Shown one piece after another: positions 51,187-60,896 of a stretch of 64,000 nucleotides of DNA. The stretch comes from Pseudobdellovibrionaceae bacterium (GTDB taxonomy: Bacteria; Bdellovibrionota; Bdellovibrionia; Bdellovibrionales; Bdellovibrionaceae), in assembly GCA_030158485.1 (NCBI GenBank), contig JAOASS010000004.1, positions 1 through 64,000 on the forward strand, read 5' to 3'. Each line of letters opens with the position of its first letter. Position 1 is the stretch's first letter. Position numbers and translations under genes: made by a program. The notes under the pieces were generated by a model. It saw only the letters and a list, made by a program, of their open reading frames with translations, ran no database searches and was not told the origin of the DNA.

Positions 51187-51223
51187 CTCGCCAAAAACGC
51201 TGCGCGTTATTTTCTTTGGCGAG
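51187..51223. repeat. Perfect long inverted repeat between recQ and fusA
   Basis: CTCGCCAAA (51187-51195) pairs with TTTGGCGAG (51215-51223), and inside it AACGC (51196-51200) pairs with GCGTT (51204-51208). The result is a nested hairpin in the divergent gap. It could be a regulator site, a leader structure, or a remnant of a REP-like repeat. Confidence 0.55.
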
Positions 51224-51328
51224 ATCCTCGCCCTACCCTGATTCTGTTTTGCGCTCAGACAAAAGTCATGATAGACCCAGTCTTTCCACTTTGGAAGTTT
51301 AATCAATAGTTAGCGAAAGGGCTTAACC

Positions 51329-53437
51329 ATGTCTAAAAAATGGGACATTAATATTGTGCGAAATATCGGTATTTCGGCGCACATCGACTCAGGTAAAACA
51401 ACCCTGTCAGAACGCATCCTCTTCTACGGTGGTAAAATTCACGCCATTCACGAAGTTAAAGGTAAAGACGGAGTCGGTGCCACCATGGATTCCATGGACC
51501 TTGAAAGAGAAAAAGGAATCACAATTCAATCTGCTGCGACTCAAGTTCAGTGGAAAGACCATGTCATTAATCTGATCGATACTCCGGGGCACGTTGACTT
51601 TACGGTTGAAGTGGAAAGATCTTTGCGCGTTCTTGATGGTGCAATTCTTGTTCTTTGTGGTGTTGCTGGTGTTCAATCACAGTCCATTACAGTTGATCGT
51701 CAGATGAAGCGTTACAGTGTTCCAAGACTGGCTTTTGTTAATAAACTCGATCGCCAAGGTGCAAACCCACTTCGCGTTAAAGATGCACTCGTTGACAAAC
51801 TTAAATTAAATGCCGTTATGGTCCAACTTCCTATTGGATTAGAAGAAGAACACAAAGGCGCTGTTGATCTTGTGACAATGAAAGCTTTCATCAATGAAGG
51901 CGCAAATGGCGAAACGATCAAAGAAGTTACCATTCCCGAAGACATGGTTGAACAAGCCAAAGAATACCGCCAAATTTTGATCGGTAAACTAGCTGATATT
52001 GACGATGCTATCGGTGAAAAGTTTTTGATGGAAGAAGAACCTACTCAGGAAGAAATCAAAGCCGCTATCCGTAAGGGTGTTATTTCCTTAAAACTAGTTC
52101 CAGTTTTTTGCGGATCTGCTTTCAAAAACAAGGGCGTTCAATTACTTCTCGACGGAGTACTCGCTTACTTGCCAACTCCTGCAGAAAAAAAAGAATTTGC
52201 TTTGGATTTGAACAAGAACGAAGAAAAATTCGAACTTTTCCCAGACAATCAAAAGCCACTTGTGATGTTAGCATTCAAACTTCAGGAAACTCAGTTTGGT
52301 CAGCTGACTTACATGCGAGTTTACCAAGGTAAAGTCAGCAAAGGTGATTTTATCACAAATATGACAAATAAGAAGTCTCTTAAGGTTCCGCGATTAGTTC
52401 GAATGCACTCTGATAAAATGGAAGATATCGATTCTTCATTTGCTGGTGACATCGTAGCTGTATTCGGCATCGATTGCGCATCTGGTGACACTTTTTGTGA
52501 TGATAAAGTTCAAGCTTCAATGCAATCTATGCATGTACCTGATGCTGTTATCAGCTTAGCTGTTTCTCCGAAATCAAAAGATGGGGCTAATAACTTTACA
52601 AAAGCACTTCAGAAATTTAGAAAAGAAGATCCCACATTCCGCGTTCACCGTGACGAAGAATCTAACGAAACGATTATTTCAGGAATGGGCGAACTTCACT
52701 TAGAAATTTACGTTGAACGTATGAAGCGGGAATTTAATTGCGAAGTCAATGTGGGTGCTCCGCAAGTTGCCTACCGCGAAACAATCAACTTAGAAGCTGG
52801 CTATGATTACACTCATAAAAAGCAAACAGGTGGTTCGGGTCAATTCGCAAAAATTTCAGGAAAAATTCGTCCACTTCCTGCTCAGGAAGATGGCGCTGTC
52901 TTCAAGTTTAATAACGAAGTTGTTGGCGGACGAATTCCAAAAGAATTTATACCAGCTGTTGAAGAAGGTTTCCGTGAACAGTGCGTAAAAGGACCTCTGA
53001 TAGGGTTCCCAATTGTTGGCGTTGAAGTCGACTTGGAAGATGGCTCTTACCATGATGTGGATTCAAGCTACATGGCGTTCAAAATTGCAGCAATGGCTGC
53101 CATGCGTGAAGTTTATCCTAAAGCTAAACCTGTTGTCCTTGAGCCTATTATGAAGCTTGAAACAACTGTTCCAGAAGAATATCAAGGCCCTGCAACTGGC
53201 CAAATCAATCAGCGTCGCGGTGTTATCACGGGAACAACATCTTTTGAAGGAAGTGTTGTAATTGAAGCCGAAGTGCCCTTAACAGAAATGTTTGGCTACT
53301 CGACTGATTTACGATCTGCTACAAAAGGTAAAGGCGAATTTACGATGGAGTTTGCGAAGTACTCTCAAGCTCCTCGCAATATCCAAGATGATTTAGCTAA
53401 AAAATACCAAGCTAAACGTTTAGCTGAACAGAAATAG
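51329..53437 (+). CDS. fusA: Elongation factor G, mitochondrial/spd type
   Basis: The 702-residue GTPase has all five EF-G domains: P-loop AHIDSGKTT (about 17-25), switch regions and [18 protein letters not shown], then domains II-V through [20 protein letters not shown]. The P-loop has S where E. coli has A (AHIDAGKTT), and residues about 38-62 ([16 protein letters not shown]) match mitochondrial EF-G1 and the bacterial spd EF-G1 group. This suggests it belongs to that clade. It stands alone, not in an rpsL-rpsG-tuf operon. AAAGGG sits 8 bases before the ATG; a strong terminator follows. Confidence 0.95.
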   Translation: MSKKWDINIVRNIGISAHIDSGKTTLSERILFYGGKIHAIHEVKGKDGVGATMDSMDLEREKGITIQSAATQVQWKDHVINLIDTPGHVDFTVEVERSLRVLDGAILVLCGVAGVQSQSITVDRQMKRYSVPRLAFVNKLDRQGANPLRVKDALVDKLKLNAVMVQLPIGLEEEHKGAVDLVTMKAFINEGANGETIKEVTIPEDMVEQAKEYRQILIGKLADIDDAIGEKFLMEEEPTQEEIKAAIRKGVISLKLVPVFCGSAFKNKGVQLLLDGVLAYLPTPAEKKEFALDLNKNEEKFELFPDNQKPLVMLAFKLQETQFGQLTYMRVYQGKVSKGDFITNMTNKKSLKVPRLVRMHSDKMEDIDSSFAGDIVAVFGIDCASGDTFCDDKVQASMQSMHVPDAVISLAVSPKSKDGANNFTKALQKFRKEDPTFRVHRDEESNETIISGMGELHLEIYVERMKREFNCEVNVGAPQVAYRETINLEAGYDYTHKKQTGGSGQFAKISGKIRPLPAQEDGAVFKFNNEVVGGRIPKEFIPAVEEGFREQCVKGPLIGFPIVGVEVDLEDGSYHDVDSSYMAFKIAAMAAMREVYPKAKPVVLEPIMKLETTVPEEYQGPATGQINQRRGVITGTTSFEGSVVIEAEVPLTEMFGYSTDLRSATKGKGEFTMEFAKYSQAPRNIQDDLAKKYQAKRLAEQK

Positions 53438-53465
53438 TTTATTTTAGTAACCAAAAGTTTCAAAA

Positions 53466-53500
53466 AAAAAGAGCAGCTTTTTAAAGCTGCTCTTTTTTTT
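53466..53500 (+). terminator. Strong terminator after fusA
   Basis: AAGAGCAGCTTT pairs with AAAGCTGCTCTT around a short loop, with an A-run before it and a T-run after. It can end transcripts in both directions, from fusA and from the small gene read leftward at 53521. Confidence 0.9.
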
Positions 53501-53520
53501 TGAATTTAAAATCTAAACAA

Positions 53521-53682
53521 TTAGTTTCTAACCTTTTTATTTATGACTTGCTTGGCAGAGACTTTGCCATTTTTCTTTTCCAAATTCGAATATTCACCTG
53601 AGTTCAATTCAGTCCAGATACCGAGTCCAATAACAAGCCCAATACCCATACAATAAACGAATATTTTAATAATTTTGTTCAT
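53521..53682 (-). CDS. Small single-span membrane protein (53 residues)
   Basis: Read on the minus strand from the ATG at 53682 to a TAA at 53521-53523, the product begins with a basic MNKIIKIF, then one hydrophobic segment (about 6-22, VYCMGIGLVIGLGI) and a charged tail ending KKVRN. CAGGAG lies about 10 bases upstream, and a TATAAG box is seen further up. The strong fusA terminator lies just beyond the stop. The features together suggest a real small membrane protein of unknown function. Confidence 0.6.
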   Translation of the reverse strand: MNKIIKIFVYCMGIGLVIGLGIWTELNSGEYSNLEKKNGKVSAKQVINKKVRN

Positions 53683-53939
53683 ATTCACCAAACTCCTGAT
53701 ACGTACTGTTAACTTATATTAACTCTTAAGCAGAAGTTCATCTGTAAATAAAAATGAATTTCTCAAAACGAGACATAACTGAATCGTATTTTCAAAGCTT
53801 CTTGGTGTTATTTTGAATCATGTCCTGCGTTACTTCATTTTATCTGGATGACGATTTTTCATAAAAAGTCTATCGTTAATTAGATGTTAACGTCTCAATC
53901 AGAACCTTACCTTATCCAAAATAAACAGCCTATTCTGCT

Positions 53940-54980
53940 ATGACAACTCTTATAGTCGTAACTCTGCTGGTTTTACTTGTATCGTTCATCACATCACTTA
54001 TGGAAGCCGTAATATTGTCTGTCAATTCAGCTTTCGTTGCTATCGCAGTTGAAAGTCGAAAACCTTATGGGCTTTTATTAGAACATCATTTAGAAAAAAT
54101 TGACCGCCCGCTTTCTGCTATTTTAACCGTGAATACAATTAATAATATCGTAGGCTCTTCCTTAATCGCTTATCATGTTCAACAAAAATATGGCGAAACA
54201 ATACTCGCTCTTTTTTCTGGGACTCTGAGCCTTTTGATTCTGGTCTTTTGCGAAGTCATTCCAAAATCAATAGGATCCACTTATTGGAAAAAATTTGCAC
54301 CTGCAGCAGCTTATATTATTCAAGCGATGATCTTTTTTATGTATCCTGTCGTGTGGTTAATAGAAAAAATCGGCGGTTTTTTTAAGCAAAAAAATGAAGC
54401 CCCCGAAGTCACACGAGACGAGCTCATTATGACAGCTCAGATTGGCGCAGAAGAAGGTATCATTAAGACAAAAGAATCGACTATTATTAAAAACCTTTTG
54501 ATGCTCGATAAAATTTTTGTAGCCGATGTTATGACTCCTCGAACTGTTTTATTTGCTTTAGAAGATATAGAAACTGTCGACGATGTCGTTGAAAAATATA
54601 AACCTATTCGTTTTTCTAGAATTCCAGTTTACAAAGACAATTTAGATAATATCATCGGTATGACGTCTCGATACCGTATACTTGAAGCATTATCCCATGA
54701 TGAACATGATAAAAAACTGGGTGATCTTCTGACCCCGATTGCAACCGTTACTGAAGGTATGCACGTCTCACAACTGCTTGATTTTTTTATTCGCGAAAAA
54801 GAACACTTAGCCCTTGCTATTGATGAGTACGGGGTTGTTACGGGGCTTGTAACCCTTGAAGACGCGATCGAAACATTACTCGGTGTTGAAATCGTAGATG
54901 AATTCGACAACGTTGAAGACATGAGAAAATACGCTCTTGAACAGTGGCAAATTAGAAAGCAAAAGCTTAGAAAAAGTTAG
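53940..54980 (+). CDS. CNNM/CorC-type membrane transporter with CBS domains
   Basis: The 346-residue protein has a DUF21/CNNM domain with about three to four transmembrane helices (LIVVTLLVLLVSFITSLMEA, and IPKSIGSTYWKKFAPAAAYI with the conserved PKS). Two CBS domains follow (about 185-320, ADVMTPRTVLFALEDIE and TPIATVTEGMHVSQLLDFF). The C-terminal CorC/HlyC ion-transporter domain is missing, so it is a short form. Relatives handle magnesium or cobalt. There is no clear ribosome site before the ATG. Its stop overlaps the small leftward gene by 4 bases. Confidence 0.85.
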   Translation: MTTLIVVTLLVLLVSFITSLMEAVILSVNSAFVAIAVESRKPYGLLLEHHLEKIDRPLSAILTVNTINNIVGSSLIAYHVQQKYGETILALFSGTLSLLILVFCEVIPKSIGSTYWKKFAPAAAYIIQAMIFFMYPVVWLIEKIGGFFKQKNEAPEVTRDELIMTAQIGAEEGIIKTKESTIIKNLLMLDKIFVADVMTPRTVLFALEDIETVDDVVEKYKPIRFSRIPVYKDNLDNIIGMTSRYRILEALSHDEHDKKLGDLLTPIATVTEGMHVSQLLDFFIREKEHLALAIDEYGVVTGLVTLEDAIETLLGVEIVDEFDNVEDMRKYALEQWQIRKQKLRKS

Positions 54981-55111
54981 AAATTGGGCCAGGATGTGGT
55001 CGCTGGGGTCAAAGTGAGACTTTGAATGCCCCAAACTACTCCTATTGTCAGAATGGTTAAGATCAAGAAAATCCAGACCATTTCCCAATCTCGTTTTAAA
55101 AGTGGCTTCAT
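54977..55111 (-). CDS. Small single-span membrane protein (44 residues)
   Basis: The ATG at 55111 is preceded by GGAG at a proper 8-base spacing. The product is MKPLLKRDWEMVWIFLILTI..., one hydrophobic segment (about 12-32) flanked by a basic N-terminus and a short polar C-terminus. A longer open frame upstream lacks a start signal. It converges with the CNNM gene (4-base overlap of stops) and is divergent from pyrE, 88 bases away. Function unknown. Confidence 0.55.
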   Translation of the reverse strand: MKPLLKRDWEMVWIFLILTILTIGVVWGIQSLTLTPATTSWPNF

Positions 55112-55199
55112 ATTTTCGACTCCAAAGGACAAAGCTGTCTCACAAAGAATTAATTGTGCATACTTGAGGCCACTCAATGAGCAACCTAAAGGAGCCAAA

Positions 55200-55763
55200 A
55201 TGCCTTCAAAGCCTGAGTTTAATTCAGCCGCATCAATGGATCGCAAATCCTTATGCAAAGCCATTTTCAAAGCTTGCTACCGCCAAGGAAATTTCAAATT
55301 ACGCTCGGGCCTCACTTCAACAGAGTACTTTGATAAGTATCGATTCGAATGCCAACCACAGATTTTAAAAGCTGTTGCTGAACATCTTATAAAATTTATA
55401 CCTGCTGATACTCAAGCCCTAGCTGGACTCGAAATGGGTGGGATTCCAATCGCAACAGCGCTTTCATTAGCCACAGGCCTTCCGACAGTATTTGTACGAA
55501 AAAAAGCAAAAGACTACGGGACTGAACAATTTGCTGAGGGCTTTGATATCGTGGATAAAAAAATCCTGATCATCGAAGACGTTGTGACAACAGGTGGCCA
55601 AGTTCTTTTAAGTTCAAATGACTTACGCAAAGCTGGAGCTCAAATTAGTGATGTTTTATGCGTTATTCAAAGAAGTCAGGATCTATCACCCTTCACAGAA
55701 AACCACTTAAAACTACAAAGCCTTTTTACAATGGAAGAACTTAAACAAAGTGTTGATACTTGA
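55200..55763 (+). CDS. pyrE: Orotate phosphoribosyltransferase
   Basis: AAAGGAG precedes the ATG at 55200; the much longer open frame before it has no support. The 187-residue enzyme makes OMP from orotate and PRPP. It shows LRSGLTSTEYFDKYRFE near the N-terminus, the orotate/PRPP region GLEMGGIPIATALSLATGLPTVFVRKKAKDYGT and the PRPP-binding loop ILIIEDVVTTGGQV. It works with pyrC (7.6 kb). No other pyr genes are in the window. Confidence 0.93.
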   Translation: MPSKPEFNSAASMDRKSLCKAIFKACYRQGNFKLRSGLTSTEYFDKYRFECQPQILKAVAEHLIKFIPADTQALAGLEMGGIPIATALSLATGLPTVFVRKKAKDYGTEQFAEGFDIVDKKILIIEDVVTTGGQVLLSSNDLRKAGAQISDVLCVIQRSQDLSPFTENHLKLQSLFTMEELKQSVDT

Positions 55764-55776
55764 AGGCTTTCAGATT

Positions 55777-56619
55777 TTATTTTTCAGCAACCACATAAGC
55801 GATCCAACTATCACAAGCTTCGCCTTGTTCGGTTCGAGTAAACTTCCCGTTTCCTAAACCACCGCGAGTTGTACCTTCCCAATAGACATGGGTCTTTTTA
55901 AATCCAACTTCATCTAGTAAATCCCTAAGTTCGGGAATCGTCCACATACGCCAGTCATATGTAAAAACATTTTCAATTTTTTTATGTCCCGCCGGTTGGA
56001 AATGAATATGAAAAACAGCTTCATTCGTGACTGGATCAAAATTTTCTTGATCCCAAAAATAAGTAAAGCCTTTTCTTTTGAGCTTATCTTCAATCGCATC
56101 TGTGCACTGGGTACCACCAAATGCATCAATAACAAAAAGGCCCTTCTTTCGAAGGCTACCGTATACATTGGAAAAATAAAGTTTCAGTTGTTTTCTTTTT
56201 TTGAAAGCAAAGTATGAAAAATTCAATGCAGCAGCAATATCGGCTTCTGGTAGTTGTCCGGTCAGCACGTCACCTTCAAAAATTTTAAGTCTTTTTTGCG
56301 CTGATAAAGTGAGTTCATCCCAATAATGATTGCGGCCATATTCAAGAGGCTCTGGATCAATATCAACTGCCCACGCTTTATTTTTCGGTCGGCTTTTGAC
56401 CCATGTATGACTTAATAAAAACGTTCCGCAAAAATCTTCTCTAAAAACTTCAGCGGATCGGCCTCGAAGTTCTTTGTATGCTTTTTGGAAAAACTCTACG
56501 TCGACTTCTGGAGATTGAACTGCTTCTCGGTACATTTCGTACTTATCAAAAACAAGCTTTGTGTTTTTTCTCGTGACTCTTCGCCGTAAAGATTTTGCTG
56601 GTTTTTTTTTCTCAGCCAT
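55777..56619 (-). CDS. SAM-dependent methyltransferase, target unknown
   Basis: The 280-residue protein has a basic N-terminus (EKKKPAKSLRRRVTRK), then a class I methyltransferase core: FREDFCGTFLLSHTWV as motif I region, AWAVDIDPEPLEYGRNHY (acidic loop), IFEGDVL and ADIAAALNFSYFAFK. The substrate cannot be inferred. Its ATG overlaps the E1-beta stop by one base (TAATG at 56619), so the two are translationally coupled, a link to 2-oxoacid metabolism that is unexplained. Confidence 0.78.
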   Translation of the reverse strand: MAEKKKPAKSLRRRVTRKNTKLVFDKYEMYREAVQSPEVDVEFFQKAYKELRGRSAEVFREDFCGTFLLSHTWVKSRPKNKAWAVDIDPEPLEYGRNHYWDELTLSAQKRLKIFEGDVLTGQLPEADIAAALNFSYFAFKKRKQLKLYFSNVYGSLRKKGLFVIDAFGGTQCTDAIEDKLKRKGFTYFWDQENFDPVTNEAVFHIHFQPAGHKKIENVFTYDWRMWTIPELRDLLDEVGFKKTHVYWEGTTRGGLGNGKFTRTEQGEACDSWIAYVVAEK

Positions 56620-57674
56620 TAAGGTTCCTCGCTCAATATTTCATGGATTTCTCTTGCGATATCAGACTTTTGAGGGACCGAAGCTTCTTCTAAATTATGA
56701 TGTAATCCAATTCCAGGTAAATTTTTTCCGGCCAGAACTCGAGGTCTGGCATGTAAATGATAAAAGAGTTCTTGAACACAGCGGTATACTAAATGTTCCG
56801 CAAAGTTTGTTACTTCGGTATCTTCATTGACAAAAAGAACTCGCTTCGTTTTTTCGACCGAATTTTTAATCATATTCCAGTCATAAGGAAAAAGAGATCT
56901 CAAATCTATGACTTCAACGGAAATCCCTTCCGACTTCATCTGATCTGCTACTTCATTGCAAAATAAAAGATGCCGACCGTAACTCACCACCGTTATGTCT
57001 TTTCCTTCGCGAGTAATTTTTCCTTTACCAATTTCAACGTAATATTCTTTTAAATCAGGCCAGCGTGGCTTCCAATCAGTCCGATCACCGATAGGCGCAT
57101 CAATTCGGGCTTTTAAATCTTTTTCATCCGAAGGCTCTCCAGGAATCAAATCGTCACCTTTTACACGCATAAGAGCTTTCGGTTTTAAATAAAGGACTGG
57201 GTTCGGGTCTCGTATCGCAGAAAGTAAAAGTCCGTAGGCATCAAGCGGGTTAGAAGGCATCACTATTTTCCAACCTGCCAACCGAGACGCCCAAGCATCA
57301 AAGGAATGGGAGTGATAAATACTGCCGCGAATTCCAGCCCCAACAGGAGTCATCACTGTCATGGGAAGAGTATAGTTACCATTCGTAACCCAGTTGGTAT
57401 TACCAGCAATTTTGAGTAAGTCGATAGTATTAAAAATGTAATCAACAAATTGTATTTCAGCTACACATCGATCACCGGCCATCGCAATTCCCATCGCCAT
57501 CCCGATTATACCGCGCTCATCAAGTGGAGTATTCCAAGCGTTTTTCAAACCTTGAGTCGCAGTGAAAACCCCACCCAAAGGTGCGCCAACATCTTGTCCA
57601 AAAATATCTTGAACTCCGAGTTTTGTTTCACCTACGTGAAGTGCCATTCGAATAGCTTGTGCCATATTGGACAT
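56619..57674 (-). CDS. 2-oxoacid dehydrogenase E1 component, beta subunit
   Basis: The start ATG at 57674 forms TAATG with the alpha stop and has GGAG 9 bases upstream; a TTG earlier is not needed. The 351-residue product is a transketolase-like beta subunit (AQAIRMALHVGETKLGVQDIFGQDVG, VAEIQFVDYIFNTIDLL, GAGIRGSIYHSHSFDAWA). With alpha it decarboxylates a 2-oxoacid using thiamine diphosphate. The substrate (branched-chain or pyruvate) is not decided. E2 and E3 genes are not in the window. Confidence 0.9.
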   Translation of the reverse strand: MSNMAQAIRMALHVGETKLGVQDIFGQDVGAPLGGVFTATQGLKNAWNTPLDERGIIGMAMGIAMAGDRCVAEIQFVDYIFNTIDLLKIAGNTNWVTNGNYTLPMTVMTPVGAGIRGSIYHSHSFDAWASRLAGWKIVMPSNPLDAYGLLLSAIRDPNPVLYLKPKALMRVKGDDLIPGEPSDEKDLKARIDAPIGDRTDWKPRWPDLKEYYVEIGKGKITREGKDITVVSYGRHLLFCNEVADQMKSEGISVEVIDLRSLFPYDWNMIKNSVEKTKRVLFVNEDTEVTNFAEHLVYRCVQELFYHLHARPRVLAGKNLPGIGLHHNLEEASVPQKSDIAREIHEILSEEP

Positions 57675-58699
57675 TAAAATTTTCTCCAATCCGCATTTTC
57701 ACTACCAACAAAAACATTTTCCCATATACTATCAGATTGAGGCTGAGCTTCACTACGAGCTTGTTCTTGTGCTTTAATTCCTTCTTCTTCATAGCCAGAC
57801 CAAATTATTTTCACCTGTTCAGCTTTTAACAGTCCTACTTTTAAAAGCTTTTCTTCAAAATCTTTTACAGGATCAACTTCATTTGCATCAGCATTTGCAC
57901 CACTGGCAGATGAGTGTCCATAAAGTCTTGAGACTTTACTTTCAATAAAACTTGGTTTTCCAGTCTGACGAATATATTCCATCTCTTCTTGCAAAGCTAA
58001 GTAAGTTTCAATTGGATCGTTTCCATTAATGACTCGCGATCTGATTCCAAAAGCTTTTGCACGATCGGCAACATGTTCTTCGCCGTGCTGTCCTTCCCAT
58101 TTTGTTGAAATTCCCCATTTATTATTTTGGACTGTTATTAACATCGGAAGTTCTTGGCCACGACGAGAAGCCCAAATCAGACAAGATGCAAAATCACCTT
58201 CTGCCGTTCCCGCATCACCACCTGTAACGATTGTCAGGCTTCGATGCCCGGCTCTTTTTTGCGCATGGGCCGTTCCTAAACCAATTGAATACTGAACTTC
58301 AATTGGCGATGTCACTGGGGCGACATTCCAATCAGGGATGCAATAGTGACCTGAAAAATTTCGACCCCCAGTTGAAGGATCTGTTTTTCGATTCATCATC
58401 AAACGAATCGAATCAATCATCGGCATACCCATTGCAACTAAAGTCGGAGTACAACGATAATGAAGATGAAGAAAATCATAACTAAGACCTTTACCTTTAT
58501 GAGCTAGCAAACCCAAACAAACTCCCCAAGATTCTTCCCCTGGGCCACCAATCCAGAAATAAGATTCTCCGGCACGGTAAATTTTAATCAAGCGCTCTTC
58601 TAGAACACGCGACTTTACCATCAAATTATGAATTTTTAAAAGAAGCTCTGGAGCAAGCCCACCAAAATCATTTTTTTTCACCATAAGTGACAGGTACAT
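57674..58699 (-). CDS. 2-oxoacid dehydrogenase E1 component, alpha subunit
   Basis: The product (about 341 residues from the ATG at 58699) has the thiamine diphosphate motif TGGDAGTAEGDFASCLIWASR...NNKWGIS and the E1-alpha start LLLKIHNLMVKSRVLEERLIKIYRAGESYFW. The phosphorylation-loop region is SRLYGHSSASGANADANEVDP. A start at 58684 is equally possible, since no ribosome site is clear; a TTG at 58723 is less likely. It forms an alpha2beta2 enzyme with the next gene. Candidates are branched-chain 2-oxoacid dehydrogenase or an acetoin/pyruvate type. Confidence 0.88.
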   Translation of the reverse strand: MYLSLMVKKNDFGGLAPELLLKIHNLMVKSRVLEERLIKIYRAGESYFWIGGPGEESWGVCLGLLAHKGKGLSYDFLHLHYRCTPTLVAMGMPMIDSIRLMMNRKTDPSTGGRNFSGHYCIPDWNVAPVTSPIEVQYSIGLGTAHAQKRAGHRSLTIVTGGDAGTAEGDFASCLIWASRRGQELPMLITVQNNKWGISTKWEGQHGEEHVADRAKAFGIRSRVINGNDPIETYLALQEEMEYIRQTGKPSFIESKVSRLYGHSSASGANADANEVDPVKDFEEKLLKVGLLKAEQVKIIWSGYEEEGIKAQEQARSEAQPQSDSIWENVFVGSENADWRKF

Positions 58700-58779
58700 G
58701 AGGCGCAACGGCGTGTCACGCAATCTTGCGATGCATTCCCAGGGTTTGAAGGGTTTTTACAGATTTTGAAAGTTTCTTT

Positions 58780-60792
58780 TTACGGAAGCACTCTTTGGGT
58801 TTCACTTAAATCAGTTAAAACTGCAACCGCTTCTAAAACTTCTGGCCGCTTCATATACTCTTTTATTCTCTCGTCTTTATTGTAGCGAGATTGTTTTGCC
58901 TTCTTTTCTTTTTCTGTTTTCTCTTTCGTGTCTTTTAAAATATCTGAAACTTTGATGAGTTTTCCTTTTTCTTCTGCTTTTTTTGCTTCTTCAATTTGTT
59001 TTTTAAATTCGGCATCAACAGCAACGCGCTTTTCAGATTTATTCTTTAATTGCTTTATCATATCATCGCCAATGACTTTCCACGCACCTTCGCCCTCTTT
59101 AACTAAAGCTGTTTTCGAAACAAACGATGGCAGTTTTGCGGGAGGAAGTGAATAATCCAAAGTCTTTTCACCAATATCGTCTGAATAAAAGTTTGGAAGA
59201 ATAACGTCTCCTAAAACGCCACGGTGCTGAGTGCTATTTCCTCCAGGAATATAAAACATTCCAATCGTCACTTTGACTGCGCCTAAATCATAGGGAATCG
59301 GAACCACAGTTTGAATACTCCCTTTACCGAAAGTATGATCTGAACCGACAACAACTGCGCGCTTATAATCTTGCAATGCGCCCGACACGATTTCAGAAGC
59401 ACTTGCGGAAACCCGCGAAGTCAAAACAACAAGTGGTCCAGCCCAATCAATTGCAGAATCTGAATCAGAATAAGTTTGCTCTTCACGTCCGTCATCGCGA
59501 CCTGCTTGTTTGACAACATCACCTGTTTTAAAGAAAAGTCCTGCTATTTTAACAGCATCTTCTAAACTTCCCCCTCCATTTTGAGAAAAATCTAGCACAA
59601 GACCTTCCATTTTTTGTTCCCGAGCTTCCTTAACAAGTTTTTTCATATCTGCCGCACAAGATCGGCCGCCACGCTTACCATCAGAATAAAACGAAGGTAG
59701 ATTAATCACGCCATATTTTCTTTTCTTACCACTCACTTCGCGATCAATCGGAATGAGCTGTGCGGCTTCGTCTTCTAAGCTCACTTTGTCACGCACTAAA
59801 GTCACTTCCAATTTTTTTCGACCGTCACCTTCTGCTCTTAAAATATTAAGTTTAACTTTAGTGCCTTTTTTTCCGCGAATTTTCTTCACGACATCTTTTA
59901 AATCAAGATCTATCACATTTTCTAGAGCACCGGTCTCTTGGCCCACAGCTAAAATTTTATCTTCAATCAAGATTTGTCCAGATTTAGCGGCGGCACCACC
60001 AGGAACTAAAGCTTCAATCACAGTGAATCCATCTTTCTGGGAAAGAGTGGCCCCTATGCCCTCAAGTGACAGACTCATGTTGATATTGAATTCTTCGAAA
60101 AAATCACGCGATAAAAAACTAGAATGAGGATCCATTGCTCGGGCAAAGGAATCAAGGTACTGAACAAGCAAGTCTTCTTGGGTTGTGTCACTCACACGCT
60201 TAACAGCGCGCTCGTAATTTTTAATGACGCTTTTTTTTGCCTCATCCATTTTCATATCTGTTGCAATATAATTCGCAACTTGAAAATGAATATAACTTTT
60301 CAAAAAAGCTTCAACTTCTTTGTCAGTCTTGGCGAAATCTTTATGATCAGGATCGAATACAAATTCAGCTTTGCTGTCTAACTTATAGTCTTTATCTAAA
60401 AACTTTTTTGTAAAATCAGCTCGAGACTGGACTTTTTCCAAGTAGATATTTTGAACGTCTTTTAAAAAATCACATTTGCGATTTTTAATTTTATCAAAAG
60501 CGTCGCTCATCATTTTTTTTACTTTTGTCACATCTGATTTCGTAAAATAGATTTTAGTTCCATCAAGTCTTTTAATGTACTGATCAATCAAACGATTCTC
60601 GAGCTCTTTTGTGCGTGATTGATTTTTGATGTGATTTCCTAGAAACATTTGTTCAATTGAGTTAACAAATTGACATTGCAACTGAATTTGACTGGCTTCA
60701 CTTTTCTGTTGAGCCTGAGCCAATGGTGAAAAGTGAAGAGTAAAGAGAAGAGTCGATACGAGAAGTGATAAATTGATAGTTACAAAACGCAT
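58780..60792 (-). CDS. C-terminal processing protease (Prc/Tsp family)
   Basis: From the ATG at 60792 (AAAGGA upstream; a GTG 18 bases earlier is possible) the 670-residue protease has a signal peptide (INLSLLVSTLLFTLHFSPLAQA). A long N-terminal helical region and a PDZ domain (about 245-325, GIGATLSQKDGFTVIEALVPGG) follow. The catalytic pair is S466 (SRVSASASEIVSG) and K490 (GSDHTFGKGSIQ). The Prc-type helical tail (DUF3340-like) follows. It trims periplasmic proteins and regulators such as peptidoglycan hydrolases. Gene symbol prc or ctpA cannot be chosen with confidence. Confidence 0.93.
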   Translation of the reverse strand: MRFVTINLSLLVSTLLFTLHFSPLAQAQQKSEASQIQLQCQFVNSIEQMFLGNHIKNQSRTKELENRLIDQYIKRLDGTKIYFTKSDVTKVKKMMSDAFDKIKNRKCDFLKDVQNIYLEKVQSRADFTKKFLDKDYKLDSKAEFVFDPDHKDFAKTDKEVEAFLKSYIHFQVANYIATDMKMDEAKKSVIKNYERAVKRVSDTTQEDLLVQYLDSFARAMDPHSSFLSRDFFEEFNINMSLSLEGIGATLSQKDGFTVIEALVPGGAAAKSGQILIEDKILAVGQETGALENVIDLDLKDVVKKIRGKKGTKVKLNILRAEGDGRKKLEVTLVRDKVSLEDEAAQLIPIDREVSGKKRKYGVINLPSFYSDGKRGGRSCAADMKKLVKEAREQKMEGLVLDFSQNGGGSLEDAVKIAGLFFKTGDVVKQAGRDDGREEQTYSDSDSAIDWAGPLVVLTSRVSASASEIVSGALQDYKRAVVVGSDHTFGKGSIQTVVPIPYDLGAVKVTIGMFYIPGGNSTQHRGVLGDVILPNFYSDDIGEKTLDYSLPPAKLPSFVSKTALVKEGEGAWKVIGDDMIKQLKNKSEKRVAVDAEFKKQIEEAKKAEEKGKLIKVSDILKDTKEKTEKEKKAKQSRYNKDERIKEYMKRPEVLEAVAVLTDLSETQRVLP

Positions 60793-60896
60793 ATGTGGAG
60801 TTCCTTTCACACAGGCTTTTATTTTGACAAGACGCTTGTCTGCTGTCTATGTGTCAGTTTTGATATTCAATAATTATGACTTAGATCAATCCCAGA

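Noticed and set aside
58723-58780. GC-rich small hairpins between the E1-alpha start and the protease end
   Set aside because: Stems such as GCGTG/CACGC and CGCA/TGCG are only 4-5 bp with no T-run, too weak to call terminators.
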